A stretch of 64,000 bases of DNA from JAEZAA01 sp964514485 (GCA_964514485.1 CAZEWG010000010.1:1-64000), one strand, 5' to 3'; positions 52,431-61,146 are shown, numbered from the stretch's first letter. The notes: a model not told the origin generated them from the letters alone. Translations and numbers: made by a program.

Positions 52431-53963
52431 TCAGGCTTCTTCCTTGACGGGAGTCTTGGTGGGGCTCCAGGCCATCGGCTCCAGTTGCATGGTGGCGGGC
52501 CCTTCCACCAGCTGGCCGTCGGTGTTGAAGCGCGAGCCGTGACAGGGGCAGTCCCAGGAGCGTCCACTATCGTTCCAGCGCAGCACGCACTTCATATGGG
52601 GACAGATAGCGCTGTAGGTCTTCAGACTTCCCTCAGGGTCACGATAAGCCGCCACATAGGAGCCGCCAGCGCGGATCACGCAACCCTGATCTTTTGCTAA
52701 ATTCTGAATCACTCGAGAAGAGGGTTGTAGCAAACGGTCGGCGATAAAGTCGCGGGTGACCTGGGCGTTCTTGCGGATGAAGTCACTGGCGCCCGTGAGC
52801 CGCATCCGGCCGGGATTGTAGAGGTCCTCATAAGCATCCTGCCCCTGCAGGATCAGGTTACAGATTATGGCACCGGCTAAAGAGCCGAACGTCAGACCGT
52901 CGCCGCTGAAACCAGTGGCAATATAGACATGGCGCCCCAAGGGGTTTTTACCGATCAGGGGCAGATGGTCGGTCGGATCGTAAAACTGTGCCGACCAGCA
53001 GGCTTCAATCTGCTCCACACTGAAGTGGGCTCGGGCATAGTCTTCCAGTTCCTGGAACGAGCGGCGCGACAGGTTTTCACCGACTTTATGATCCTTGCCG
53101 CCAATGATAACGAGCCGGTCGCTGCCGCGCTGAAAGGTGCGCAGATAGTGATAGGGGCTTTGGGTGTCCCAGTACAGGCCATCTGGAACGTTCTCTTGCA
53201 CCCGGGCTGCCAGCACGAAAGAGCGGTAGACATCGAGCTTGCTATGCAGGAAGTTGATCCCCAGCGGGGTGTGGGTGGCGAGCACCACTTCCTGGGCGCG
53301 AATCTGACCCCGGTTGGTTTGCAACACGCAGGGGGAGCCATCGTCCACATGAGTCACCGCGGTCTGTTCATACAGGGCACAGCCGTCACCGTCGAAGGCC
53401 TTGGCCAGGCCGGCCAGGTAATCCATGGGCTGGAACTGGGCTTGATGTTCCGCGCGAAAGGCCGCTTGGGTCGGAAAAGGTAGGGGTGCTTCATCCAGTA
53501 GTGTCACCTGCAATCCCGCGCCATGGGCTGCTTGGTACTCTTCTTGGACCTCCAGAGTATCGTCATGCTCGGTATAGTAGTAGCCGGGGACTCGCTGAAA
53601 GGCGCAGTCGATGCCGTATTGCAGGCTCAAACGTTCGATCAGGTTGATGGCGAAGGTCATGGATTCCGCCACGCGCCGGGCGTTTGCGGAACCATAGGAT
53701 TGGGCGAGGGAGTTGTAGCGAAAATCCACCACATTGGTCAGGTGAGCGGAGGTGCCGCCGGTGGTCCCAGCGCCAAGATGGTCTTTTTCTACCAGAATAA
53801 CCCGCCGCCCCGCTTGTTTCAGAAGCAAGGCGGTGGTCAGCCCGGTAATGCCAGCGCCCACCACACAGACATCGGTTTCCACATCGCCGGGTAGCGGCGG
53901 GTATTGTCTGCGTGAAGGGCTGGCAAGTTCCCAGATCGAAGGCTCGTGGCTGCTGGTAGGCAT
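52431..53963 (-). CDS. FAD-dependent oxidoreductase with C-terminal Rieske domain
   Basis: The 510-residue protein has an N-terminal DAO-type FAD domain (VCVVGAGITGLTTALLLKQAG) and VYIATGFSGDGLTFG. Its C-terminal Rieske 2Fe-2S domain has the ligands CPHMKC and CPCHGSRF. This pair is known as a stand-alone FAD/Rieske oxidoreductase that probably oxidises a small amine-like or sugar-acid substrate and passes electrons to the cluster. No partner reductase lies beside it. It is separated by 172 bases from the host attachment gene on the same strand. Confidence 0.92.
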   Translation of the reverse strand: MPTSSHEPSIWELASPSRRQYPPLPGDVETDVCVVGAGITGLTTALLLKQAGRRVILVEKDHLGAGTTGGTSAHLTNVVDFRYNSLAQSYGSANARRVAESMTFAINLIERLSLQYGIDCAFQRVPGYYYTEHDDTLEVQEEYQAAHGAGLQVTLLDEAPLPFPTQAAFRAEHQAQFQPMDYLAGLAKAFDGDGCALYEQTAVTHVDDGSPCVLQTNRGQIRAQEVVLATHTPLGINFLHSKLDVYRSFVLAARVQENVPDGLYWDTQSPYHYLRTFQRGSDRLVIIGGKDHKVGENLSRRSFQELEDYARAHFSVEQIEACWSAQFYDPTDHLPLIGKNPLGRHVYIATGFSGDGLTFGSLAGAIICNLILQGQDAYEDLYNPGRMRLTGASDFIRKNAQVTRDFIADRLLQPSSRVIQNLAKDQGCVIRAGGSYVAAYRDPEGSLKTYSAICPHMKCVLRWNDSGRSWDCPCHGSRFNTDGQLVEGPATMQLEPMAWSPTKTPVKEEA

Positions 53964-54052
53964 GGGGCTGCTCCTTAGTCGGATGCAGGGCAGGACCGTC
54001 CCGCCTTGCTCAGCTGCCCCTCGCGACGGTTATGAGATGATATTTAGCTTAC

Positions 54053-55201
54053 TCATAACCCCATTTGCTTCCCAATCAGCTCCTTCATGATTTCGGTGGT
54101 GCCGCCGCCGATGGACAGAATCCGGCTGTCCCGATACAGGCGCTCCACCCGGGATTCCCGCATGTAACCCATCCCGCCAAAAATCTGCACCGCCTCGTTG
54201 GTTACGAAATCCGCCACCTCGGTGGAGAAGTTCTTGGCCATGGCCACTTCCTTGATGGGGTTCTTGCCGGCCTGGATCAGGCTCGCCACCCGGTAGGTGT
54301 ATTCGCGGGCAATTTCCACCTTGGTCGCCATATCCACCAGCTTGTGGCGGATGACTTGGAACTTGCCGATCTTGCGGCCAAAAGCTTCCCGTTCGGTCAC
54401 ATAACGCTGGGCTTCTTCCAGGGCCATCTGGGCGGTCATGTATGCCATGATGCTCAGGGCCAGCCGCTCGGACAGGAAGTTGGACATAATGGCGATAAAC
54501 CCCGCGTTCTCCACCCCGATCAGGTTCTCCACCGGCACCTTGCAGTCATCGAAGAAGAGTTCCGCGGTATCACTGGCCCACCAGCCCATCTTTTTCAGCT
54601 TGCGGCCAACGCTGAAACCTGGCGTGTCGCGCTCCACCAGCAACAGGCTGATCCCGGCATGGCCCTCGCCACCGGTACGCACCGCCACGGTGTAGTAATC
54701 GGCCCGGACACCACTGGTGATAAAGGTTTTGCTGCCGTTAATCCGGTAGTAGTCGCCTTCACGCACTGCCCGAGTCTGGAGGTTGGCGACGTCTGAACCG
54801 CCACCGGGTTCGGTAATGGCCAGTGAGGCGATTTTTTGGCCGCTGAGCACTTCGTTGGCGACCCGGTCACGCAGGGCCGGTTTGGCCCACTTCACCACCG
54901 GGGGCAGGGCAATGTCATGGGAGCCGAGGCTGGCGACGAAACCGCCGGAGGTGGAGCGCATCAGCTCTTCACTGGCGGCGATTTTCATGAACACGTCACC
55001 TTCGCCGACGCCTCCGAACTTTTCCGGATAGCCGATCCCCAGGATGCCGGCCTCCGCGGCCAGGCGATGGATCTCCCGGGGAATCTCACCCGCTTCTTCC
55101 CACTCATCAATATGGGGGAGCACGTGTTGGCGCACGAACTGGCTCACCGTGCGGCGGACCATTTCATGGGTTTCCTGAAAGTAGCCGGTGTTTTGGCGCA
55201 T
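54053..55201 (-). CDS. Acyl-CoA dehydrogenase
   Basis: The 382-residue protein is a normal acyl-CoA dehydrogenase that makes the trans-2 double bond in acyl-CoA with FAD. LAITEPGGGSDVANL and FITSGVRADYY are flavin and substrate motifs, and the C-terminal QIFGGMGYMRE and TTEIMKELIGKQ are family signatures. The ATG at 55201 is preferred because GGAGG stands five bases upstream; a longer frame to 55369 runs through the upstream palindrome and is unlikely. The chain length specificity is unknown. The palindrome at 55328 suggests control by a TetR-family acyl-CoA sensor, but none is beside it. Confidence 0.92.
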   Translation of the reverse strand: MRQNTGYFQETHEMVRRTVSQFVRQHVLPHIDEWEEAGEIPREIHRLAAEAGILGIGYPEKFGGVGEGDVFMKIAASEELMRSTSGGFVASLGSHDIALPPVVKWAKPALRDRVANEVLSGQKIASLAITEPGGGSDVANLQTRAVREGDYYRINGSKTFITSGVRADYYTVAVRTGGEGHAGISLLLVERDTPGFSVGRKLKKMGWWASDTAELFFDDCKVPVENLIGVENAGFIAIMSNFLSERLALSIMAYMTAQMALEEAQRYVTEREAFGRKIGKFQVIRHKLVDMATKVEIAREYTYRVASLIQAGKNPIKEVAMAKNFSTEVADFVTNEAVQIFGGMGYMRESRVERLYRDSRILSIGGGTTEIMKELIGKQMGL

Positions 55202-55327
55202 CATTGCCTCCTGCATCAGGCATGGGGTTTGTATTTTTTGATTGTTTTGGTTCCCAGACTCCGGCCAGGAGGTCCTGGTGATGAAATCAAGAACCCGGGA
55301 AATTGGGTTTAGCTTAGCTGGCTCGAA

Positions 55328-55351
55328 CGAACCAAGCAAGCGCTTGGTTCG
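55328..55351. promoter_or_regulatory. Perfect 24-bp palindrome upstream of acyl-CoA dehydrogenase
   Basis: CGAACCAAGC (55328-55337) and GCTTGGTTCG (55342-55351) form a perfect 10-4-10 inverted repeat 127 bases before the start codon. ACCAAGC/GCTTGGT half-sites resemble operators of TetR regulators that control fatty acid or sterol oxidation. It overlaps a possible TTGCTT -35 box on the minus strand. Confidence 0.55.
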
Positions 55352-55487
55352 CCGTTTGGCGAAATCCAATTCTTGAGAGGTTCAGTGTAGGCGGGGTTGA
55401 GGCTTCGTGGAGCGAGCCGGGGGCAAAGGCAGGCAGATTGATGGGCGGGTGGAGGATAGCGTCAGGAATACCAAGATTTGTGCGGCC

Positions 55488-55518
55488 TCCGCCACTGCAA
55501 GACAGAGCCAGTGGCGGA
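55488..55518 (-). terminator. Hairpin downstream of rpiA
   Basis: TCCGCCACTG (55488-55497) pairs with CAGTGGCGGA (55509-55518) across 11 bases, 18 bases after the rpiA stop codon. No T run follows on the minus strand, so it is a weak terminator at best. Confidence 0.45.
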
Positions 55519-55535
55519 AGAAGCGGTGAGCGGAG

Positions 55536-56210
55536 CTAGGGGCGGGGAATGGAGCGCACCCCATTGCGGGTGCCCAGCAACAGCAGATCAGCCGGGCGCA
55601 AGGCGAACAGGCCATTGGTGACCACTCCGGTAATCTGGTTGATCTTCTCTTCCAGTTGGGTGGGAACCGCAATGTGCATATTGTGGACGTCCAGGATGAT
55701 GTTGCCGTTGTCGGTAACGACCCCTTCCCGATAAACCGGATCGCCGCCCAGTTTCACCAGCTCCCGGGCCACATGACTGCGGGCCATGGGGATCACTTCC
55801 ACGGGCAGCGGGAAACGTCCCAGCACACCTACCAGCTTGCTTTCATCCGCAATACAGATAAAGGTTTTGGCCACCGCCGCCACGATTTTTTCACGGGTCA
55901 GGGCCGCACCACCGCCCTTGATGAGCTCCAGGCGCTCGTTGGCCTCGTCGGCACCATCAATGTAAAACTCCAGCTCCGGCACGCTGTTCAGGTCGTATAC
56001 CGGAATGCCGTGCTGCTTCAGGCGCTGGGCGGTGGCTTCGGAACTGGCGACGGCACCGTCGAAATGGGCTTTCAGGGAAGCCAAGGCGTCAATAAACATA
56101 TTGGCGGTGGAGCCGGTACCTACACCGATAATGCTTTTGTCGGTCAGGCTGGGTTTGATATGGGCGATGGCGGCCTCGGCAACCGCTTTCTTGAGAGCGT
56201 CCTGGGACAT
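55536..56210 (-). CDS. rpiA: Ribose-5-phosphate isomerase A
   Basis: RpiA converts ribose 5-phosphate and ribulose 5-phosphate in the pentose phosphate pathway. The 224-residue protein has the family's VGTGSTA phosphate loop, YIDGADEANERLELIKGGGAALTREKIVA with catalytic residues, and the VIPMARSHVARE stretch. The ATG at 56210 is normal for the family. It is divergent from ilvA, with 219 bases between the two starts, a common gammaproteobacterial arrangement. Confidence 0.97.
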   Translation of the reverse strand: MSQDALKKAVAEAAIAHIKPSLTDKSIIGVGTGSTANMFIDALASLKAHFDGAVASSEATAQRLKQHGIPVYDLNSVPELEFYIDGADEANERLELIKGGGAALTREKIVAAVAKTFICIADESKLVGVLGRFPLPVEVIPMARSHVARELVKLGGDPVYREGVVTDNGNIILDVHNMHIAVPTQLEEKINQITGVVTNGLFALRPADLLLLGTRNGVRSIPRP

Positions 56211-56429
56211 TGTTGAATTCCGCGTCAGTAAATAAGGGCATGATCGAATGGTTGGCTATTATACGCCTAAAATTGGCTGTCGCAGCCTTTGCCTGACCCC
56301 GGGATGTGATGACTAGCAGATGTCCCATATAGACGTAGTGCGGGCAAAGTCATTAAACTGACCCGTCTTTCAGCTTAAGTGGTTTGCGTAGTCGTTCTGC
56401 GCCGTAGCCAAAAAATCCCGAGTAAAACC

Positions 56430-57950
56430 ATGCCCCATCGCTATATCAAGAAGATCCTGGATGCCAAAGTCTATGATCTTGCAATCGAATCGCCTATCGA
56501 CCAGGCACATCAACTCAGCCGCCGTCTCGACAACCGGGTCCTGCTCAAGCGCGAGGATCTGCAGCCGGTGTTTTCATTCAAGCTGCGCGGTGCCTACAAC
56601 AAAATCGCCCAGCTGACCGAGGCTGAAAAGCAGCGTGGCATTATTGCCGCCTCTGCCGGCAACCATGCCCAGGGAGTCGCCATGGCGGCGGCCAAGCTGG
56701 GGATCAAGGCGGTGATCGTGATGCCGGCCACCACGCCGGAAATCAAGGTCAACTCGGTGCGGGCACGGGGAGCCAAGGTCGTTTTGAAAGGGGATGCTTT
56801 CGATGAAGCGGCGGCCCATGCCAACGAACTGATCGAAAAGAAAGGCTACACCTACATCCACCCCTACGATGACGAAGAAGTGATTGCCGGTCAGGGCACC
56901 GTGGGGATGGAAATCATGTGGCAGCATACCGGCCCCCTGGAAGCTATTTTTGTACCGGTCGGCGGTGGCGGCCTGATTGCCGGCGTGGCGGCTTACGTGA
57001 AATACCTGCGCCCCCATATCAAAGTGATTGGGGTGGAGCCGGAAGATTCCGCTTGCCTGCACGCGGCACTCCAGGCGGACAAGCGCGTCACGCTGCCGGA
57101 TGTGGGCTTGTTTGCAGACGGTGTGGCAGTGCGCCAGATCGGCAAGCTGACCTGGGAAATCTGTCGGGACAGTGTTGACGAGGTGATCACCGTCAATACC
57201 GATGAGATTTGTGCGGCAATCAAGGACGTCTTCGAGGATACCCGCTCTATCGCTGAGCCCGCCGGTGCCCTGTCCGTGGCCGGCTTGAAGAAATATGTAG
57301 CGCGTGAAGGGGTCACCGGGGTTGACCTGATGGCGATTGTCAGTGGCGCCAATATGAACTTTGACCGTCTGCGTTATATCTCCGAGCGCACCGAAATCGG
57401 TGAGCAGCGGGAAGCGATCATCGCCGTTAAAATTCCAGAACGCCCGGGCAGCTTCAAGAAATTCATCCAGGCGCTTGAGAAGCGCAACATCACCGAGTTC
57501 AACTATCGCTACGCCGATGATCAGGAAGCCCTGATTTTTGTCGGGGTGCAGATCCCCAGCGGTGGGGTGGGACGTGATGAACTGGTTGAAAGCCTGCGGG
57601 AGCAGGGCTATGCGGTCATGGATCTGACCGACAATGACATGGCCAAAGGCCATATCCGCCATATGGTCGGCGGCCGGGTGAATGGTCTGGGTTATGAGAA
57701 GGTGTTTCGCTTCGAATTCCCCGAACGTCCGGGGGCCTTGATCAAGTTTCTGATGTCGCTGGGGACCCGCTGGAATATTTCCATGTTCCACTACCGCAAC
57801 CATGGCGCGGCCTTCAGCCAGGTGCTGATGGGGGTTCAGGTGAAGGATGAGGACCTGGATGATTTCCGGGCCATGCTGAACCAGGTCGGGTTTAAATACT
57901 GGGAAGAAACCGCCAACCCGGCCTATCGTCTGTTTTTGGGGCAGTCCTAG
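56430..57950 (+). CDS. ilvA: Biosynthetic threonine ammonia-lyase (threonine deaminase)
   Basis: IlvA turns threonine into 2-oxobutanoate, the first committed step of isoleucine synthesis. The 506-residue protein has the PLP lysine in VFSFKLRGAYNK, the glycine loop VPVGGGGLIAG, and two C-terminal ACT-like regulatory domains (around residues 330-500, starting REAIIAVKIPERPGSF and RFEFPERPGALIKF). These bind isoleucine and valine. The ATG at 56430 gives the family N-terminus MPHRYIKKIL; the longer frame from 56379 is not supported. A terminator follows immediately. Confidence 0.97.
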   Translation: MPHRYIKKILDAKVYDLAIESPIDQAHQLSRRLDNRVLLKREDLQPVFSFKLRGAYNKIAQLTEAEKQRGIIAASAGNHAQGVAMAAAKLGIKAVIVMPATTPEIKVNSVRARGAKVVLKGDAFDEAAAHANELIEKKGYTYIHPYDDEEVIAGQGTVGMEIMWQHTGPLEAIFVPVGGGGLIAGVAAYVKYLRPHIKVIGVEPEDSACLHAALQADKRVTLPDVGLFADGVAVRQIGKLTWEICRDSVDEVITVNTDEICAAIKDVFEDTRSIAEPAGALSVAGLKKYVAREGVTGVDLMAIVSGANMNFDRLRYISERTEIGEQREAIIAVKIPERPGSFKKFIQALEKRNITEFNYRYADDQEALIFVGVQIPSGGVGRDELVESLREQGYAVMDLTDNDMAKGHIRHMVGGRVNGLGYEKVFRFEFPERPGALIKFLMSLGTRWNISMFHYRNHGAAFSQVLMGVQVKDEDLDDFRAMLNQVGFKYWEETANPAYRLFLGQS

Positions 57951-57988
57951 CGCCCAGTCCAGATCTGTTCTGACCGGGCGCGGTTTTT
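57950..57988 (+). terminator. Rho-independent terminator of ilvA
   Basis: GCGCCC (57950-57955) pairs with GGGCGC (57976-57981), with an inner GTCcAG/CTGAC extension, followed by GGTTTTT. It starts at the last base of the ilvA stop codon and overlaps the end of the convergent gene at 57987. Confidence 0.75.
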
Positions 57989-58313
57989 ACTGGCCCCGGT
58001 CGGAATCTCCCTGGCGCTCAGCTGCGTCCTCGTTGATGCTAGTGGCCGCCGCGGACTCTTCCGGGGTTTCTCCGCCGCCTCCATACTCCTGGGCTTCATA
58101 GCGATCCATCGGGCCGCTCCAGTCTTCCGGAGCTCCCATCGGCTCGAGTTCGAGTTCCTGCCAGATCTCCCGGTCCAGCTCTTCTACATCCCCTTCAAAG
58201 TACTGAATTTCGATTAATCCCTCATCGTCATCCAGGGCAACGATCTGGAACTGAGTGCCGGTGTCCAGCCGATGGTACCAGTTACCGATACTGGGCTCGT
58301 ATTGGTTGTACAT
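57987..58313 (-). CDS. Small acidic hypothetical protein (DUF6763-like)
   Basis: The 108-residue protein begins MYNQYEPSIGNWYHRLDTG, with a folded part to about residue 65 (FQIVALDDDEGLIEIQYFEGDVEELD) and a very acidic, low-complexity tail. It resembles a small gammaproteobacterial family with no known function, as I recall DUF6763. No signal or membrane helix is seen. A ribosome site of the AGGAGG type precedes the start. It is a single gene convergent with ilvA. Confidence 0.7.
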   Translation of the reverse strand: MYNQYEPSIGNWYHRLDTGTQFQIVALDDDEGLIEIQYFEGDVEELDREIWQELELEPMGAPEDWSGPMDRYEAQEYGGGGETPEESAAATSINEDAAERQGDSDRGQ

Positions 58314-58716
58314 ACAGACCTCCTTGCGACTTCCTCAGCTCCGCGGGGCTCCACCACTTAGGTGTACACTGCCCGGCCCCGACAGACCAAGTTCCCTGTC
58401 GACAAAATAGGCATTACTTGGTCTGGGAACCTCTTTGGCCCGATCATTGTCGAAAATTGGCGACAGATGGCTTTCCGCCTGCTTTAGCTGCACAATAGCC
58501 GCGCCTGGAGCATGGCAGAGGGTTATCCAGGCAAGATGTGCTGTGGATGCCATGGTTTTGTCTTAGGGGCCCAATCGATTTTGGCTGCGGTTAACCGAGC
58601 GAAATTCCAAAGTCGATCTATACTTGATGGCGCGGCCCTAGGTGTTTAACCGCTTTGTTCTGTGTTTGTTGCTTTGTGGAGACGGTTCTGGCTCCGCATC
58701 GTTCCAGGGGGATTTC
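58314..58716. other. Intergenic stretch with a large inverted repeat
   Basis: No gene is seen in these 400 bases. The main structure is the inverted repeat at 58383-58425. A TATACT box near 58618 could be a -10 for the small gene at 58717, but a -35 was not found. Confidence 0.45.
58383..58425. repeat. Perfect 10-bp inverted repeat with 23-base spacer
   Basis: CAGACCAAGT (58383-58392) and ACTTGGTCTG (58416-58425) are exact reverse complements. It stands between two diverging genes, so it could be an operator that binds a dimer pair or a stem-loop RNA. Its ACCAAGT core resembles the ACCAAGC half-sites upstream of the acyl-CoA dehydrogenase. Confidence 0.5.
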
Positions 58717-58869
58717 ATGAAACGCAAACCCGACGTGATGACCACGTTGATTGTTGTCTTTTGCCTAGGCTTGGTAGTGAGTGGTGTCGTCTCCTTTGAG
58801 CGCTCTATTGAGCGGCCCGCGGTTCAGGTGACCATGACGGAAGCCGAGGACGAAACCCTGACCCGCTAG
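58717..58869 (+). CDS. Small single-TM protein
   Basis: This 50-residue protein starts MKRKPDVMTTLIVVFCLGLVVSG-like and has one membrane helix (about residues 8-26) with a short acidic periplasmic tail. The ATG at 58717 follows AGGGGG. An upstream GTG in frame at 58642 would add 25 residues without support. Its last four bases overlap the end of the convergent fau gene. The function is unknown. Confidence 0.65.
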   Translation: MKRKPDVMTTLIVVFCLGLVVSGVVSFERSIERPAVQVTMTEAEDETLTR

Positions 58870-59504
58870 TCTGTTTCCTGCCTTGTGTTGAATCGGTAGA
58901 TCCTTCTGTCTGTTGCCACCGCATCCAGGGGGATATCCCAAGGCTGTTTATCCAGCGAACTCACCCGTTGAAAGTCGTGCGCCAGGCCAACCAGTTTTGG
59001 GCGTAACGACTTTCTGTGCCGGGTAAACGCAAAGGTGCGGTCATAAAAGCCGCCGCCCATCCCTAATCGCCCACCTTCATCATCAAAAGCCACCAGAGGA
59101 AAGAGCACCAGGCTCATGGCCCAGGCTGGCTGACCCCGTTGCTGACGAAAATCAGGCTCCCAGATCCGAAAGCGGTTTTGGCGCAGCCGGGTCTGTGGGG
59201 TGTATTCATAAAACCATAACTGGTTTTCCAGGATGGGATGCAGGACCGGTAGAAAACAGCGCTTGCCAAATTTCCAGATCAGCCTGGCCAGCTCATGAGG
59301 GTCGATTTCACCGTCATTGGCCAGATACAGGGCGATGGAGCGGGCACGGAGAAACAGCGGGTCGTGCTGGAGGTGCTGCTTGAGCTGGCGGGCGGCAAGG
59401 GCCTGTTGTGCCGGAGTGAGCGAACGGCGACGTTGGCGCATGACTCGGCGCAACTGTTTGCGATCACTGGGCAAGGGAGAGTGGGGAGTGGGTGTGGTAT
59501 CCAT
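58866..59504 (-). CDS. fau: 5-formyltetrahydrofolate cyclo-ligase
   Basis: Fau (YgfA) uses ATP to turn 5-formyl-THF into 5,10-methenyl-THF, removing an inhibitory folate. The 212-residue protein has the family's RRSLTPAQQALAARQL opening, LFPLVAFDDEGGRLGMGGGFYDRTF (with the GMGGGFYD signature) and PWDIPLDAVATDRRIY near the end. It lies directly after the 6S RNA gene on the same strand, the canonical ssrS-fau order found in many proteobacteria, and is probably cotranscribed as a read-through of the 6S transcript. Confidence 0.95.
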   Translation of the reverse strand: MDTTPTPHSPLPSDRKQLRRVMRQRRRSLTPAQQALAARQLKQHLQHDPLFLRARSIALYLANDGEIDPHELARLIWKFGKRCFLPVLHPILENQLWFYEYTPQTRLRQNRFRIWEPDFRQQRGQPAWAMSLVLFPLVAFDDEGGRLGMGGGFYDRTFAFTRHRKSLRPKLVGLAHDFQRVSSLDKQPWDIPLDAVATDRRIYRFNTRQETD

Positions 59505-59520
59505 ATACCTTTAGAAATTA

Positions 59521-59701
59521 GACGCTCCCCGAGATGCCGCTGCGGGACGTGGCCCTTGAACCCTTCGGCTCAAGGCGGCGGCCGCTGTGGCAAATTAGGC
59601 TTTCCCACGTGGGGACATGCACACATTACCCTGAAGTGACCGCCTGTTCTAAGTTTATCGGCTCGAGGACGTATCCCACTGGCGAACATATCAGGGAGCG
59701 T
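59521..59701 (-). ncRNA. ssrS: 6S RNA
   Basis: On the minus strand this roughly 181-nt RNA lies between zapA and fau, the conserved place of ssrS. Its ends pair (ACGCTCCC near 59701 with GGGGAGCGT near 59521). Typical 6S blocks are seen: TGTTCGCCAGTGGG and CCTCGAGCCGATA on the 5' side, and GGGTTCAAGGGCC and GCAGCGGCATCTCGG on the 3' side. These match the E. coli RNA closely. 6S RNA binds the sigma-70 RNA polymerase by imitating an open promoter and represses growth-phase genes. Exact ends are estimated from the closing stem. Confidence 0.93.
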
Positions 59702-59708
59702 TGAACTC

Positions 59709-59714
59709 ATTATA
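59709..59714 (-). promoter_or_regulatory. -10 box of the 6S RNA promoter
   Basis: TATAAT reads perfectly on the minus strand (59714 to 59709), with transcription expected to start about 59702, at the first base of the closing stem. No good -35 box is visible 17 bases upstream. Confidence 0.7.
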
Positions 59715-59771
59715 GCGGTTCTGTAGAAAAAAACAGAAGCCTTACTGAACCTTAATCAAGCTTTAACTGCT

Positions 59772-60068
59772 TTAGCCAGGGGTTGAGGTCAAGATTTGAT
59801 CCAATCTTTCCTGCAAACGCTTGAGTTGTTCTTCCACCGCCTTGTTCTGAGTTGTACCCTGCAACAGGTCATAAGCCATGTTGAGGGCGGCCATCACCGC
59901 GATTCGCTCAGTACCGACGACTTTGCCGGAGGCACGGATTTCTTTCATCTTCGAGTCCAGATAACGGGCGGACTCCTCCAGTTGAAAGCGGGCTTCCGGT
60001 GGGCAAGCGACCAGGTAATCCTTTTCCAAAATGGTAACGCTGACGGTGTTGCTGGATGAACGGCTCAT
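59772..60068 (-). CDS. zapA: Cell division protein ZapA
   Basis: ZapA is a small coiled-coil protein that bundles FtsZ filaments in the division ring. The 98-residue protein has the family start VSVTILEKDYLVACPPEARFQLEESARYLD-like and then the helix MKEIRASGKVVGTERIAVMAALNMAYDLL, ending in a coiled coil. Its ATG overlaps the stop of the upstream small coiled-coil gene (TAATG). Just downstream is ssrS, as in other gammaproteobacteria. Confidence 0.95.
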   Translation of the reverse strand: MSRSSSNTVSVTILEKDYLVACPPEARFQLEESARYLDSKMKEIRASGKVVGTERIAVMAALNMAYDLLQGTTQNKAVEEQLKRLQERLDQILTSTPG

Positions 60069-60274
60069 TAACGCTGCTCCAATGCCTTGAGGCGACCAAT
60101 CATGGCTTCGATCTTGGTGCGGGCCAGATCATTCTTTTGTATCAGCTGCAGCCGCTCTTTCTGCCAGTCATCCTGTAAGGCACGCAAAGTGGCATTGTCT
60201 GCTTCGAGCTGTTCGCACCGCTGGATCAATAATTCGACTTTCTCGGCTATTGCGCTCAGGGCGGCTTCATTCAT
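60068..60274 (-). CDS. Small coiled-coil protein upstream of zapA (TIGR02449 type, ZapB-like)
   Basis: This 68-residue protein is almost entirely one coiled coil (ELLIQRCEQLEADNATLRALQDDWQKER and beyond), like the ZapB-like family that often precedes zapA. It overlaps zapA by one base, so the two are cotranslated, and may help organise the division ring. The name rests on position and coiled-coil pattern. Confidence 0.85.
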   Translation of the reverse strand: MNEAALSAIAEKVELLIQRCEQLEADNATLRALQDDWQKERLQLIQKNDLARTKIEAMIGRLKALEQR

Positions 60275-60495
60275 AGTCAGATCCTGTCAAATTTCGCTGT
60301 ACTATAAAGGGGCGTTTCTAGGGGGTCAACGAACACTGAAAGACTGTGTCCACGGGGCGTCAAACCAGGGGCAATTGACTGGCGGCGGCGTGGAGACTTC
60401 GTACCCTAAATGTTACGATAGCAGCAATCCGGGTAACGTGGAATTTGACAGGCCCGCGATGTTTAATGAAGGCAGGGCGAGCGAGAGAGCGACCA

Positions 60496-61083
60496 ATGAT
60501 GCAAGATAACCGTCGGGCAGTGACACTTGAGTTTGATGATTGGGCGGATATTTATGTCCAACTGGGTGTCGAGGGCTCGCCGTCCGAGCTGCATGGCGCC
60601 CTGATCGGCAGCCTGGTGTCTGGCCATCAGCTGACCCAGGTGGAATGGTTGACTCAGGTGACCAGTCAGGTGGGAACGCACCTGCTGGACGCGGCCAACC
60701 AGGAGCTGCGTCGTCAGTTCGAAGCCCTTTATAAAGAAGGCGAACAGGTTTTTCAGCAGGACGTGCTGTCTTTCTCCCTCATGCTGCCCGACGATGACGT
60801 CCCCCTGGGGCAGCGCCTGGAAGCCATCGGGGCCTGGTGCCAGGGCTTCATTGAGGGCTTGTCGCGGGGGCTGGCGGTGTTCAAGCCCCAGTTGTCCGAA
60901 GATGCCCGGGAACTGCTGGCGGATCTGATGGCCATTGCCGAAATTGATCCTGAGGTCGAGGAGTCCGACGAGCAGGAAAGCTATTACGTTGAGCTGGTGG
61001 AGTTTGTGCGGGTTGCAGCCATGAACCTGTATGACGAATTCATCGACCGTTCCGCGGCACCCTCCGGTACCGTGCTGCATTAA
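60496..61083 (+). CDS. ygfB: UPF0149 family protein YgfB
   Basis: The protein has 195 residues from the ATG at 60496. It has the family pattern: SELHGALIGSLVSGHQL at the start, LMLPDDDVPLGQRLEAIGAWCQGFIEGLS in the middle and ESDEQESYYVELVEFVRVAAMNLYDEF near the end. In Pseudomonas aeruginosa YgfB regulates ampDh3 and beta-lactam resistance; the general role is regulatory and not fully clear. A nearby ATG at 60499 is the alternative start. It stands upstream of pepP, as in E. coli. Confidence 0.93.
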   Translation: MMQDNRRAVTLEFDDWADIYVQLGVEGSPSELHGALIGSLVSGHQLTQVEWLTQVTSQVGTHLLDAANQELRRQFEALYKEGEQVFQQDVLSFSLMLPDDDVPLGQRLEAIGAWCQGFIEGLSRGLAVFKPQLSEDARELLADLMAIAEIDPEVEESDEQESYYVELVEFVRVAAMNLYDEFIDRSAAPSGTVLH

Positions 61084-61085
61084 AA

Positions 61086-61118
61086 GCCGACCGGCTGGAG
61101 GCCCAGCCGGCGTCGGTG
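61086..61118 (+). terminator. Long GC-rich hairpin between ygfB and pepP
   Basis: Arms around CCGACCGGCTGG (61087-61098) and CCAGCCGGCGTCGG (61103-61116) form a stem of 12 or more pairs with one mismatch or bulge. It lies right after the ygfB stop. No T run follows; it may reduce read-through into pepP or stabilise the ygfB mRNA end. Confidence 0.5.
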
Positions 61119-61146
61119 TTCTTATCCGTTAAACTGGTAGCAATTC

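Noticed and set aside
55382..55672. A 96-codon minus-strand frame overlapping the 3' end of rpiA
   Set aside because: It is another frame of rpiA and the following non-coding bases, with no independent start signal.
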